NCBI GenBank assembly: GCA_036426205.1
Contig: CM071586.1
Coordinates: 7,433,663 to 7,497,662, forward strand
DNA: 64,000 nucleotides
Direction of reading: 5' to 3'
Source of the DNA: Ascaphus truei
Taxonomy: Eukaryota; Chordata; Amphibia; Anura; Ascaphidae
Numbering within the stretch: the stretch's first letter is position 1; every line of letters begins with the position of its first letter. The position numbers and the translations under genes were made by a program. This document shows, one piece after another, positions 1 to 11,669 of this stretch. The notes beneath the pieces were generated by a model. It did not search any database and was not told the origin of the DNA. It saw nothing but the letters and a program-made list of their open reading frames with translations.

Positions 1-1125
1 CCTCCCATTACGTGCCACAACGGCCCTCAAGAACATCCCAATCACTACTGCTCCCCAATTCATGTGGAACGATAAAGGCCAGAGTCCGAAGATCAGTGAT
101 GCTCTCATCAAGAGCTAGAGGAGGTATGGGGGTCCCCGATATCGTCATGGTATATCTCGCATCACAAACTGAAGCGCGGCCGTAGTTTGGAATTGCGACC
201 CGCGTCAGCCTGTTGGCTCGCAATAGAGTTCACATTATGCGCGTCCCCAACTCCCTCCAAGTGGCTTTATGGACCACGAGTTGTGGCGGCTGGACCACAG
301 AGGTTCGACCTAGGAGCAATGAGATGTAGGTGGGACGCATGGCTTAAAAGCAAGGGAAGTATGGTCTGCTAGCTTCCCCCTCCCAGCTCACTCCCTCTTT
401 GGGAACCCCAATTTCCCACCAGGGTGTTCCCCAAGACAATTTGGCCAGTTCCGAGTCATAATATTAGGATGGTTGCCGATCTGCTGCAGAAGGAGGAGAT
501 ATTAACTTATCCATGCGCTAAAGGGTAAATTCCTGATCCAGGGCCTTCCACCTGTTTATAAGTATTTACAAGGTTCGTCACTGTTCTACTATCTTATCCC
601 CAACCTCCAAGTTCCCCCCGCTGACCAGATTTGAATCCATATTGCATTAAAAAAACACCTACCAAAAGGCCTGATCTCCGAGATATATAGGGAATAGAGC
701 CAACATCCAGCCCAGTGTCTCACCGATCACGATGCAAAAATGGTCGGGTCTTGGGCCTCCAAATAGACCTGGAAGACTGGGAGGATTTTGGGAGCAAGCC
801 GCTAAAACATCAATTTGCACAACAATAAAAGAAAACATCTATAAAATTATATTTCAGTGGTACCTGACCCCAGTTAGGCTGAGCCAGGTCTTCCCCGGCA
901 CACTGGATCTGTGCTGGAGGGGATGTGGTCAAAAGGGGGACATGGCCCATATTTGGTGGTCGTGTCCGGAGATTCAGAGGTACTGGACCATGATCCAGAT
1001 GCTCATTTACGAGACAACAGGACTCCCCCTTCCCCTGGAGCCTCTGACCCTGGTGCTGAGCAAACTCATTGATGACCTTCCTCCGCCGATGTCAAGGCTG
1101 ATCACGGCCATGCTGACATAGTGGC
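1..1125 (+). pseudogene. L1-like LINE ORF2 C-terminal remnant
   Basis: Decayed C-terminal end of a non-LTR retrotransposon ORF2. The clearest open part (732-1121) reads WYLTPVRLSQVFP followed by a cysteine/histidine-spaced segment (CWRGCGQKGDMAHIWWSCP), the zinc-finger-like tail typical of L1/Tx1-type ORF2 proteins. The minus-strand element at 11668-13150 has the matching tail (YLTPLNLSRF...WSCPRI), so the two belong to related families. Upstream, 1-720 carries fragments of the same protein (for example MWNDKGQSP, GGMGVPD-like) interrupted by stops and frameshifts. The start lies outside the window. Not functional. Confidence 0.7.
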
Positions 1126-1139
1126 CATGCTGACAAACC

Positions 1140-2420
1140 TCTTTTAATATTGTAAATGTGTTCTGCTAATCTGTGTGTCAATGGTCTTCCCGTTCTTCCC
1201 ACATATTGAAGTCCACATGGACATTGCAGGAGATATCAGTGATAAATGTGCCAATTTCGTACGTTCTGTTCGTAACTGTGGAACAGAACTGCACATTTCT
1301 CACTGAGCTGCAGGCCGTGCACTTTCCACATACAAAATAACCTTTAAAGTCAGATAGCCATGAGAACTGTCTTATGTTTCAATCTATCATTGGACACTTG
1401 TTGCTAACGAAGCCTTAAGATCCTTGCTGTTTTTTATAAATGATTTGGGGGCTGTGAGGGTAAAATAGATTGTACATGGGGTCTCGCTGGAGGATCCCCA
1501 ATGTTTTTTTAAGGTTTTTACTATTTCTGGGGCCATACTGTTGTATTTTGTGATGAAAGGTATAAATTCTCCTTCTCTCCCACTTTTTTGGTTTCCTCCT
1601 ACGGTTTATGTCAACCAATATGTTCTATCTATTTGATTCCCTTTTCAATAGCCACATCTATTTCTGTTGTTGTAATTAACTTGCCAAACTTGTGTTTTAA
1701 ATCTTCCACTTGTTCCTTATACTGCTGCGGCAGAGTTTATTCGAGCATTTGCCCGTCTTCTGCCGCAGCAGTAGCCTGGCGCGCGCCCGAGAGTGACGGG
1801 CGCGCGCCGAAGCAGCGGAAGAGCGCCCTCCGATCGGGGCGCTCTCCCTACCGCTGCCGGGTCCGCCGGGTCCCCCGGAACCCCCTGCCGCTGTCCCGCG
1901 ATCGCGGGACACCAGGGCTCCCTAGGGGAGCCCCTGGACGCGCGTGCAGGGGGCGCACGCTCCCAAAGACGCGTGACCGCGCGTCTATGACGCGCGGCAC
2001 GCCGAGGGGCGGCCACTAGCAAGCCGGGAGATTTCCCGGCTTGCGGTACCGACCACACTCGAATAAAGTGTGTCGGTACTGTAGATGTTATTTTGAGAGC
2101 AATTTCTTTTTAGTCTCAAGGCTTGTCCCTGTGGAATATTATCTACCCATTTAGGGTGATGGTGACTGGACGCCAAGAGGTACATAAAGAACATAAAGGG
2201 AATAAAGCACAGATTGTCTCCACTGTACCCTAAAAGAAACACTCCTGTAAGTGTATTCAGTCCACACTGGAGAAGTTGGAATAAGGGGCTAACATCAAAT
2301 ATCAGTGATACTGCGCAATGGTGTACCCTTTTATCAATTTCAGGTGTATTGAAGAACAATAGCAAGAAAGAAACATCACAGCCATCTACTTCAAGTTTTG
2401 GACTTTGAAACACTCTTCAG
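1140..2420 (-). pseudogene. Penelope-like element fragment, split by a 360-bp insertion
   Basis: Read on the minus strand. The segment HPKWVDNIPQGQALRLKRNC (near 2100-2165) matches the same region of the better-preserved Penelope-like element at 26395-28850 (KWLNNIPYGQFLRIQRNC). After the inserted palindromic element (1722-2081), the 1140-1620 part resembles the linker and GIY-YIG endonuclease part, with multiple frameshifts. Function in the family: reverse transcription plus endonuclease-mediated insertion. This copy is dead. Confidence 0.6.
1722..2081. mobile_element. Palindrome-rich TA-target element, copy A (360 bp)
   Basis: GC-rich block flanked by TA on both sides (1720-1721 and 2082-2083), consistent with a TA target duplication. 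Ends read CTGCTGCGGCAG...TTTATTCGAGC on the left and, reversed, CAGTACCGACACACTTTATT on the right. The inside is a run of consecutive palindromes, including one around CGCGATCGCG and a long GGCGCGCGCC-armed hairpin. It is the reverse orientation of the 360-bp copy at 56116-56475 and nearly identical through the interior. No protein is encoded; GC-rich open frames inside are by-products of palindromic sequence. It interrupts a Penelope-like fragment. Confidence 0.75.
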
Positions 2421-2851
2421 AGACTGGTTTTGTTTCCCATGGACACAGTGACTCTTTAAGCGCCAGGTATCCCAATTTCACCTTCACAGACTTTGGACAC
2501 ACACTGATCCTATGTCGAGTGCTGGAGGCACTCTGGATCACTTATTAAAACAAATAGTTGAGCTGGATTGAATCACCTATCTGAAAGGGGTCTGGTATAC
2601 AGATATCCCTTACTGAGGTCTAACTAGGTATTTAGGAGGAGTTATGGCAATAGATATGTGTGTAAATGTCTCATATCTGTGTGTCATATTCAAATGTCTT
2701 ACTGTAGGTATCTAACTGATAACCTAACTCCTAAAAACGGGAGACAACCACTGCCCGTATACTGTGGTTGCGGTCTTCCTCTGGCAGGAGCAAGAATCAG
2801 CAGCTATTCACCGTGAGAGCAGAGTGCTGCTTTGTGTGTTTGATTCCTGCT

Positions 2852-2949
2852 CGTGCACGCGTATCGAAATGCTTTCTCAAGGCTCCAGTCAGTCAGGGGG
2901 GGCAGACTGACTGAAGCCTTGAGAAAGCATTTCGATATGCGAAACGTGC
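2852..2949. repeat. Inverted repeat with short loop
   Basis: Arms of about 43 bases (2852-2894 and 2905-2949) are near-perfect reverse complements; each contains GCTTTCTCAAGGC or its complement. The loop is only a few bases (GGGGGGGC). The right arm carries a hammerhead-like core. The layout resembles the other inverted repeats at 49846-50131 and 51339-51562. Confidence 0.8.
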
Positions 2950-2955
2950 GCATTG
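2911..2955 (+). ncRNA. Hammerhead-like ribozyme motif (degenerate)
   Basis: Core order CTTGAGAAAG, hairpin GCAT-TTCG-ATATGC, then GAAAC and GTGCG. It fits the layout core-stem II-GAAA-very short stem III known for hammerhead variants of Penelope-like elements, but the first box departs from CTGATGA, so activity is doubtful. Confidence 0.4.
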
Positions 2956-3560
2956 GCTACTTCCATTCCATTCCTTCAGATAGCGATCACACAGCACATG
3001 CAGTTTCTTTCACTCTTTCAGAAAGTGACTTTTGTCCATCCTCTGGAGAAGAAAATACAACTTCCATGGTAATGTCCAACGCCAGTAGAGTGGACAGCTA
3101 TAGATCTGAGACTGATGAGAGGCTGCAGTGGGAAAGTCTGGGGGGAGACAGGGGGGGCTTTGGTAGAGGAAAGGCAATCTAGTTATAACGCAAGCAGGTA
3201 AAGCTGTTAAATAAGCAGAGGGGTGGCTGAGGGTGGAAGGAGGTAGTAGAGGATAAGGGTAGATAGAAGGGGATAAATAGAGATATAGTGGGAAGCAGAG
3301 GAGGGGGAGAAAATGTGGGAGAGATGGCAGACTGAAAGTAAGGAGGCTGTAGGGGTAGGAGATAGATCCGGACAGAGAGGCATACCAAGAAGAGAAGTTA
3401 GAGGAGATAATAAAGAAACAGACCTCTCCATATTAGAGAGGGTCCATATACACCCACTCAACAGTGAATGGATATGGAAAGGGTAAACCGGGGAGGCACC
3501 AGACACTGAAGAGGTAAGGGGAAGCCATATGGGTTAATGTATTAGAGTGACACGGCAAAT
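2956..3560. other. No gene seen; purine-rich stretch
   Basis: No coding evidence. The part about 3190-3420 is strongly purine-rich (A/G) on the plus strand, with GAGG/GGAG words. Possibly the tail region of the Penelope-like fragment or simple low-complexity sequence. Confidence 0.4.
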
Positions 3561-4660
3561 TTGTAATGGTATGTAACCCTTTTATCCTATCCCCCCCCCC
3601 CTTGGATGAGATGGGGGGTATGCTCCTTGCTGGTTACCTCAAGCGGTCTGGGTGCTGCAACCTGCTGGCAACAGGAGGGCTGAGGGCTCCGCAGTGGTGT
3701 GGGGAGAGCCAGGACAGGGAACAATGGGAACAGATTACTTTGATGCTGGTATCTTCTGATGGTGCAGTGCCTCCAGCCAGTGAGGATCTCTTGTAGATCT
3801 GCAGGGGATGGACCCTGACTGACACTCCTTCATACCCAGAGACATGAATCCACACAGCAATGTCTTTTCTTGGTGGCTTTATTGCAGGCAAGTGTACAGC
3901 ATATACCAACAGATTCAATGCATATGCCCTTCTCCTGCTATGGAGCTCTTCCACTGCTCATAACAGCATACTTCCCCTCCCTCCCTGCCCCCGTGGGGTA
4001 GGAGGGAGAGAACTCTTTTCTTTCCTTCTCAGCTCACTCTCTAACTCTCAACTCAACTAACTGATTTTAGGAGGCATGTCCCAATTTGAACATCCTTGGG
4101 TAGTGTCTCTAACTCTGACTCATTACAAGCCAGAGCCAGATACAGATTGGCCCACACACAGCAGGGGGCGTTCCAACCAATATCCACCCCTTAGATTGAC
4201 AGCCTCAGAGTTGCAAGGCCCACCCTTGAATACTGATACAATATTCAAGGCTAGAATATACACACAGACCTAATAATGGATTTAACCTTTCCATTGCCTG
4301 CACTAACAGGACTGACAGAGGAAAGGCCCAGAAACAGAAGTAACTGCCGGGAGGCCATGTTACAGATAGTTTCAGTTAGGCTCCCACAGGTTACAAGTTA
4401 TAGTATAAGGTAGTAGTTTAGTTATAGTAAGTTAGGGTTTATTTTCTCTTTTTTCTGATTTTGAACATACAGTATGACATAGTCTTCCCATTAGGAAACA
4501 AAGCTGAGGTATTAGCTGAGAGACTAGAAAGGTAGTAGCAGGGCCCAGAAGGGAAGCTACGGATATAAACTACACAGGAAAACAAGAGACATGGGCGCCA
4601 CCTGCTGGACTCATAGAGGTGCTAGAATATGAAAATTTTACACAAGTCACATAATCACAG
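3560..4660. repeat. Unclassified repeat, possibly LTR-like
   Basis: Starts with a C-run (3588-3601) and contains CTGCTGGCAACAGGAGGGC, which recurs at about 52168-52190 after a similar C-run. That shared block implies a dispersed repeat. No coding frame of interest and no clear termini; the class is unknown. Confidence 0.35.
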
Positions 4661-5089
4661 GGTTAAGGAGGAGGCTAAAGATAGTGTAAGGGGCAAAAGT
4701 GGAATCCCATTCTAAAACTACAAGGGGCAAATGAACTAAAGAAGTTAAGTAAAGTATAGAAGTAGGCGATCAGCATTACTGCAAATTATCCATTCGGAAG
4801 AGTTAGTGGTACAAGAGGCGTAGGCAGACCAGAGGTCCTGTGTTAGCGGCTGTCAGTTTACGTGGTTTCTAATCAAATATATCTAAACAATAAATAATAA
4901 ATAATAAAAAGAAAAAAGTTTAGATTGTAGATATTAGTTGGGTTGATTGAGAGAATTTTATAAGCTGTAAGAAATCCAATTTAGCAATAATTACATTGTA
5001 ATGAGTGAATTTGTTATCAAAGGCAGAATGTTATTAGAATATAGTATAATTGTCTGATCTCTCTTTCATATTGTGAAAGCTGTAAAAAT

Positions 5090-5703
5090 GTTACAACAAA
5101 ACATTCAGTTATCAAATGAGTTTATTCAGAGTGCACACAGCGGAGACAGCTTCAAAACAAAAAGCTATCTCCCTGATAATACGGTATGAGATACATTTAT
5201 ACCCTAAAAACTAAAGCCCCACCCCTTTATGGGGGGCTTGCGCGTCACTAAATATTACATCATTTTGTAATACATAACAATACTAAAACTGATGTAAGTT
5301 TGTAATACATAACAATACTGAATAAATGTACGTAATCTAAAAATCATTAAGGGGTTAAATGTGATGTTTATGTTCTGCCACCTGGCATATGAGTATGAGA
5401 AACAGTTCACTGTAAGAATCTGATCTTATCTTAGACTGCTAACAAGGCTTCTCATAATTTCTGGCCTGTTTACACTTTCATTTGGAGCTGATTGGATGAG
5501 GAAAGATCAATAAAATTAGCTAGGAGCGAAAACATTCCATTCTCTGGTTCACACGTTCGTTCGCACAGATTTCTTCACATAGAAAGATAACATACAAAAC
5601 TTACAAAGACAACACAAAATGGCGGACTAAAATAGTAAAAAAAATGGCTTCTTAGATCCTAATGCTGTTTATGTCAGACCCCCTAATGTCTCAACTTTGT
5701 CAG
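5090..5703 (-). mobile_element. Retroviral-type 3' LTR (approximate)
   Basis: Lies directly downstream (minus sense) of the env remnant and of a polypurine tract. On the minus strand it carries an AATAAA signal near 5119-5125. The boundary at 5703 is set by the tract; the distal end near 5090 (ending ...TAACA) is a guess because no 5' LTR is visible for comparison. Confidence 0.5.
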
Positions 5704-5713
5704 TCCCTCCTCT
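5704..5713 (-). other. Polypurine tract
   Basis: Minus-strand AGAGGAGGGA sits between the env remnant and the presumed LTR, the position where plus-strand DNA synthesis starts in retroviruses. Confidence 0.55.
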
Positions 5714-5740
5714 GATTCTTTAAAACATTGCTTTTGAGAA

Positions 5741-7190
5741 TTATTGGCATGATTTTAGTCCAGAAACACATAGGGAGGTACAGGGGTGCTCCATCATCTG
5801 ATAATGCTTGAGGGTATAGGACAGTGCAAGTGGGTGCCTGCCAAATGTAGTCATAGTCTCATATGGCGCTGCGTCCAAATTCTTTTCCAGAGTTAGAACA
5901 TTGTACTTGACATCTTCTTTCTTCAAGGGACTGCTGTATATTGGATCGGCAAACAATGGCATCATGTCTGCAGAGGGGGTAGCACATTTGTGGATCATTC
6001 CTTTGACAAACGTGACACAAACATAGATGACAACGAGTATCACAAGCACACACATACCGCATTCAAAAATTTCACTCCCAGTGATCCTACCAATCCACCA
6101 AGCCCCAAAGGATCCCAGTCTGTGTCACCTCCCTTCCTAAGTCTTTCTTGAATTTCTTCTATTTTGTCTAACTCATGCTGTACCTTGCCACTCTGATCTT
6201 GGATGACAACTCAACATTATTCTTTAATTAGGGCACATACACCTCCTTTTGATGTCTAAAATATAATCTAAAGCTATTCTGTTTTGTAAGGCCATAAGCC
6301 TGATCTGTACTTGTTCTTGGTTTAGTGATGCAATGGCTGTAGTGTTGTGATTGAGGACATCATCTAACACATCTGTTAATGTATTAAGCCTGTCACATAG
6401 TAACCCAACTCCTACATTTGGAAATAAACTAGCCCAACATTGTTCTTTCCATAAACTACTTTTCAGTCCTGAAATATTTGGTGTTTTTCTCTTGTTTCTG
6501 GTTATTGGAGGCACTTGACCTATAAATTGATTGGTGTTGGTAGTGTGTAAAAATGGAAACATACAGAAATTATACACAAAATGCTAAAAACCTTAATTTA
6601 TGCAAGTGACCTTTCTGCTGCTAGCTAAAGAAAATGGCATCTGTCTCTACCATCATATATTTTGAGAATTAGCAGAACATTCTATTACTGAGAATTGAGG
6701 GGGGTTGGTATCTGTGGAAGCGAATGCATGATCATCACCCCTGCACGCATCATATACATCATTCACTCAGAAAATCAGAACAAAAAATGTCTGCGATGGT
6801 CGAAAAATGGCTGACTTGTGATCCTTTCCTTGCAGCTGACACACACCCCTGGGTCACCCCCTCCTCTCGGTGGGGGTGCAACACACTTCTGGATCAAAGT
6901 TTTGCTGCACATGACACATGCATAGAGAGTGATGAGTACTGCCAAAACACATACAAGAGCATTCACAAGCCTCACTTCCAGGGAACCAATGGATTTTGTG
7001 ATGTTTGTGGGTGCAATGGTGCTTAGTGTAGTGTTACAGTACCTTGAGAATGGTGATAGATATCTGCGATGTATAAGGAACACAGGAACACAGGCAGATG
7101 AGTATTGCTGACAAGGCTCTGCAGAGCATTCCCATGACAATCTTGTCATCTCTCTGTGGGTTATACCTTCACAGACCCAATGGTGCATAC
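5741..7190 (-). pseudogene. Endogenous retrovirus env remnants
   Basis: Broken minus-strand frames carry transmembrane-subunit features. The frame at 6224-6577 ends with LMALQNRIALDYIL, the conserved TM heptad/immunosuppressive-like segment. The next frames hold a hydrophobic membrane anchor (CVLVILVVIYVCVTFV) followed by a short basic-cysteine tail. A second, similar anchor and tail (LVCVLAVLITLYACV) occurs at 6775-7188, so the 3' part of env is present twice or two proviruses are superposed. Stops and frameshifts abound; no functional protein. The class is gamma/epsilon-like by the TM motif; this is inferred. Confidence 0.6.
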
Positions 7191-7319
7191 ATCTTAAAAC
7201 TCTAACTTAAACACACTCTAAAAGAATAAAAATATTGAGTCCTTGAAACAAAAATGAAATGTTCTGATAAGACCGGGCCTCAGCCTGGTGTCTTTTTTTC
7301 CTTGTGGGTTAACGGTCAG

Positions 7320-7520
7320 GGTGTTTAATATTACCCTTCAAAATGTTAACTTGATGCGGCTGTGCTTTAGGTGACTTTGGCCTTTGGTGGAGTTGGGATG
7401 AGCTTTACGTGAGTCACGTGGATCCAAGAAGAAATCTCTGACACTTTAATTGCGGTATTAGTGGTGAGAAGTATTTGAAATGGTCTTTTCATCTGGGATG
7501 AAGAGCGTGCTTGCGTAGGA
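7320..7520 (-). pseudogene. Retroviral integrase C-terminal remnant
   Basis: One minus-strand frame reads through a stretch with [14 protein letters not shown] and [13 protein letters not shown], which matches the C-terminal domain of class I retroviral integrases, where it is followed by env. It lies immediately upstream (minus sense) of the env remnants, so both probably come from one provirus. Confidence 0.55.
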
Positions 7521-7839
7521 AATACTTGACTATTAACCCTGTCTCGAGTAGGTGCATTTTTAACTTTGTCTTATGCCTAGAGAGACTAAAAAAATCTATT
7601 AGTTGCATACAATACTTATTAATTGTTTTATTACCAATAGATGGTCCTTAATTTGTTCCTTTGGACTACTGATAGTCATAAGTCATCCCAAAGGTGGGGA
7701 TAATTTATACTTAGGACAAATTCTTGTATCAATGTATTTACTACTGTCTTAACATCCGCATATAGACAGAGGTATCTCCTATTAATGCTCCTCACATTTA
7801 AAAACTAAGCAGCTAATGTGGACTTGACTGTACTACAAT

Positions 7840-8400
7840 CTAAGTTCCTCCATCCATTGTCAAACCATTTGCTTCCATAGTCAACTCTATCGTTTCTGCA
7901 GGCCATATTCCTAAGACCTGGAAAAGAGCTGTCCCAATCTTCAAAAGCTGGGACAAAAACACTGTCTCAAACTACAGGCCAATCTCTCTTTTCCCAATAC
8001 TCACTTGCTCTCATTCATGCCTCACTGCCATCTCCTCCGATGCAAATGGTATCAACCTTTTCATTAAATACTAACTAACCTTAAAACTCGCCCCACAAAT
8101 CAAACATCCCAATAGCCTGCACTCACAGCTATTATCCCACACCCAGTCACTCCTACCACCCATTGTGGCCACGCACTGCCATCTACAGCACTTATTCCCT
8201 CACCTGCTCTCTCTGTAAATTCCCCTCAAACCGTAGATTGTAAGCTCTTCAGGGCAGGGATTTCCTTTCCTATTGTCTGATTTTGCTGCACTTACTATTC
8301 TATTATAATTCCCTCTTCTGTATTCTTTGGAAAGTGCTTAGAACATTTTTGACGCTATATATAAATAAAGTCATACATTACAATACAATACTATCCAAAG
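7840..8400 (+). pseudogene. L2-type LINE fragment (RT start joined to 3' end)
   Basis: About 7860-8005 translates to a LINE reverse transcriptase start (IPKTWKRAVPIFKS, then NYRPISL). It then passes into the L2-type 3' end seen elsewhere here: GATTGTAAGCTCTTC..., GCGCTATATATAAATAAAG and a CATTACAATACAATAC tail at 8340-8395. The central part of the ORF is missing. Confidence 0.65.
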
Positions 8401-8524
8401 TCATGGACAAAGAATGTGTTCACTCTACTGTAACTATTCTGCTAAAAAATGTGAAAGGCCTTGTATATAATGTATACCCTGCTCACTTATGTAACTGCAT
8501 TTGCAATTATGTATCACCTGTCCT

Positions 8525-8625
8525 TTAACTCTATGCCCAGGACACACCCAAAAACGAGAGGTGACTCCCAATGCACCACTTCCTGGCAAAACATTCTACA
8601 AATAAATAAATAAATTAGCAACTAG
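8525..8625 (+). repeat. Dispersed repeat 3' end with AATA tail
   Basis: Contains CCCAGGACACACCCAAAAAC and GAGAGGTGACTC, ending in an AAATAAATAAATAAAT tail. Same block at 52705-52790 and, shortened, at 55345-55395. Looks like a LINE or SINE 3' end; class not identified. Confidence 0.55.
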
Positions 8626-8924
8626 GATGTTGTTTTCTTAATAAGCAGAATTAGAATTATATATTATACAGTGATTTTAACAATAACTACTGCTTATCTA
8701 AAATGGGACACCTATGGAAAAATAAATGGTTAAAAGTTATAAAATACATCACATATTCAGTTGATAGTCAAATGCTTTTGTATAGGACTTCACACACATT
8801 TCTTGTACTATAATCTCTTTGCACAGTGCCGAGCACACTGCCAGCTTTATTTTTAAAGACACTCAGCATTATTCATTTGACTACAAAATAATTTTAGAGT
8901 TTGTTTATCTCGGGCAATTAGCCA

Positions 8925-9178
8925 GCCCGGGCATTGTGCCACTGCAGATGCACTTACCAGAACTCCCTCCTACTGTCTCTGTACGTTCTCCCTACCTACC
9001 AATTAGACTGTAAGCTCCTCGGAGCAGGGACTCCTCTTCCTTAATGTCTAAAGCACTTATTCCCATGATCTGTTATTTATATTATCTGTTATTTATTGGA
9101 TTACCACATGTATTACTGCTGTGAAGCGCTATTTACATTAATGGCGCTATATAAATAAAGACATACAATACAATACGT
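8925..9178 (+). repeat. L2-type LINE 3' end
   Basis: Carries the 3' untranslated signature TTAGACTGTAAGCTCCTCGG, GGCGCTATATAAATAAAG and the ACATACAATACAATAC tail, identical in layout to the minus-strand copy at 10230-10500. Only the 3' end is present. Confidence 0.75.
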
Positions 9179-9829
9179 TGGTTCTAGGCGTTTTGCCAAA
9201 TAACCTTGAGATAAGCAAAACTAGCAGATAACAAAACAGCTTCTCTGTCTTCTAAATATTAATTACTGGATTGGAACTTCAGCTTAAAGTTAAAAAAAGA
9301 GATTTATCCACAGTCCTAAAAACGAAAAAATGTTATGGCCTCCCAAAAATAAAAACGGGACATTTATACAAATGAGGTTAGATAACTTATGAACACACAA
9401 TATATAATTTAAACAATACGTGTGAGCTTTTACCAACATATTTTTTAAATATTTCCAACATATCCTAATCCTATAGAAATGTAATTGACGTGTTTTTACT
9501 GGTTTACACACATAGAAACCACAATACAGACACACAAAGAACAGAGACACAAACTTCTCTCATACACAGCCAATCAACACCACAAAAATAACTAACAAAT
9601 AAAAGAAAAAGAAAAACATTTCTCACCTATTTATAAAACAATTTCATCCTGCAACTAAATTAATACAAGTTTCTTTCTCTTTCTTTATGCTCATAATAAC
9701 CTGCTTTTAAAACTAATTTTTATGCTCCGGAGCTTTTGAGTTAACTTTCGTATCTTTTGCACATTCCTCAAGCTGGATAAAGGGGGGGCACAGTCTATGC
9801 TACTGTTATTCTGATTCTCTTTCTAGTTG

Positions 9830-10225
9830 ACATTTGAACAGAAGGAAAAAGAATATTTTCTGGTTTTAAAAGACCTATTCGTGAGGCCAGTACGAACAAA
9901 CCTTTTAATTTTTACCAGTTACAGGGCTACTTTATCATATGCCCATTCTTTTTCGTTCTCTTCTTCTATTCTCTCTCTTAGGGCTTTTCTGCAATTACTG
10001 GCAAAATGTCCTGCCTTTTTACAATTATAACACTTTCTGTCCCTTCCAAACAATATACACAGTCTCTAATTGCATCCCAATTTCTGCATATAAACCTTTC
10101 ATAAAAATAACCCTCAATACCTACTTCCTCAACACCATCATATGCCTTGATTATCTATCGGCAAATTCACTTGCTATTTCTTTCCTATTAACTTTATATT
10201 TCACTTGTTATTATATTAACTTCTG
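9830..10225 (-). pseudogene. Retroviral-type gag fragment with one zinc knuckle
   Basis: Minus-strand translation near 9990-10060 gives KCYNCKKAGHFASNC, a perfect CX2CX4HX4C nucleocapsid zinc knuckle, followed by a charged tail and a stop. Upstream sequence up to about 10210 has a capsid-end-like FMKGLYAEIG segment. It is oriented like the integrase and env remnants at 5741-7520 and may be the gag of the same provirus, with pol mostly lost. Confidence 0.6.
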
Positions 10226-10229
10226 TCCT

Positions 10230-11243
10230 GGCAATGTATTGTATTGTATTGTATGTTTTTATTTATATAGCGCCATTAATGTACATAGCGCTTCACAGTA
10301 GTAATACATGTGGTAATCGAATAAATAACAGATAATATAAATAACAGATCAACAGAATAAGTGCTTTAGACATAAACATAACATTAAGGAAGAGAAGTCC
10401 CTGCCCCGAGGAGCTTACAATCTAATTGGTAGGTAGGGAGAACGTACAGAGACAGTAGGAGGGAGTTCTGGTAAGTGCGTCTGCAGGGGGCCAAGCTTTA
10501 TGTATCATGTGTTCAGAATGTTCACAGTGCTATTCGTATGCTTCTTTAAGCAAGTGTGTCTTAAGGTGGGTCTTAAAGGTGGATAGAGAGGGTGCTAGTC
10601 GGGTACTGAGGGGAAGGGCATTCCAGAGGTGTGGGGCAGTCAGTGAAAAAGGTTTAAGGCGGGTGAGGGCTTTAGATAAAAAGGGGGTAGAAAGAAGACA
10701 TCCTTGAGCAGAACGCAAGAGTCGGGATGGTGCATAGCGAGAAATTAGGGCTGAGATGTAAGGAGGGGCAGAAGAGTGTAAAGCTTTAAAAGTGAGGAGA
10801 AGAATGGAGTGTGAGATGCGGGATTTGATTGGAAGCCAGGAGAGGGATTTCAGGAGGGGGGATGCTGAGACAAATCTAGGAAAGAGTAGAGTGATTCTGG
10901 CAGCAGCATTTAGGATAGATTGTAGGGGAGACAGGTGAGAGGCAGGAAGGCCGGACAGCAGGAGGTTACAGTAATCAAGACGGGAGAGAATGAGGGCCTG
11001 AGTCAGAGTTTTAGCAGTCGAGCAACAGAGGAAAGGGCGTATCTTTGTTATATTGCGGAGGAAAAAGCGACAAGTTTTAGAAATGTTTTGAATGTGAGGG
11101 GTGAATGTGAGAGAGGAGTCGAGTGTGACCTCTAGGCAGCGTGCTTGGGCTACTGGGTGAAGGATCGTAGTTCCAACAGTAATGTGGAAGGAGGTAGTAG
11201 GGCCAGGTTTGGGAGGAAGTATGAGGAGCTCTGTTTTAGCCAT
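10230..11243 (-). pseudogene. L2-type LINE: RT C-terminal part and 3' end
   Basis: An uninterrupted 237-residue minus-strand frame (10530-11243) matches the C-terminal part of L2-clade reverse transcriptases. Recognisable blocks are LDSSLTFTPHI, ILSRLDYCNLLLSGLP, WLPIKSRI and HLWNALP. It is followed by the 3' untranslated region and a tail at 10230-10290 (TATAAATA, then repeated ATACAAT on the minus strand). The 5' end is truncated near 11243, so the catalytic core is missing, and it cannot move alone. Possibly recent, because no stop has accumulated over 700 bases. Confidence 0.75.
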
Positions 11244-11573
11244 GTTGAGTTTAAATGGTTAAAATAAATGCAGCGGGACCCTCCTGTCCCTCAACAAAAT
11301 TATTTTGGCCCATATTAATGTAAGGTATGTTTCCCTGTGGGATTCAAAAACAAACGAGACGGCGCTCCCTGAGATTCTCAATCCCACAGAAAAAGACCCC
11401 TCTTTCATTTAAACATCTGCACAAATGGTTGATAATAGTACAAACAGTGCCATTCACTGGCCAATAAAATATATTTATATTGTCTCTTTTCGTTCTCTAT
11501 ATTCATTCTTTATTATTTTTGTCTGCAGACACACAACCTTCTGAGAATTTTTGGTTTCCCATTACCACTCCCC

Positions 11574-11669
11574 TGTTACAATAATCAAATTTAATTGATA
11601 ATGTACAATTCAGCGTTACAATAATCAAATGTAATTGATAATGTACAATTCTCCTGATACAATAATCAA
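11574..11669. repeat. Short tandem array (about 48-bp unit)
   Basis: Two full copies and a partial third of a unit beginning TTACAATAATCAAAT and containing TTGATAATGTACAATTC. It abuts the poly(T) end of the L1-like element at 11668. Confidence 0.75.

Noticed and set aside
1588..2058. Overlapping arginine/alanine-rich frames in copy A (and the same in copy B)
   Set aside because: Both strands are open because the DNA is a series of GC palindromes; no start context or family.
11574..11669. CRISPR-like array
   Set aside because: Only two and a half tandem units with no distinct spacers, in a vertebrate-type genome.
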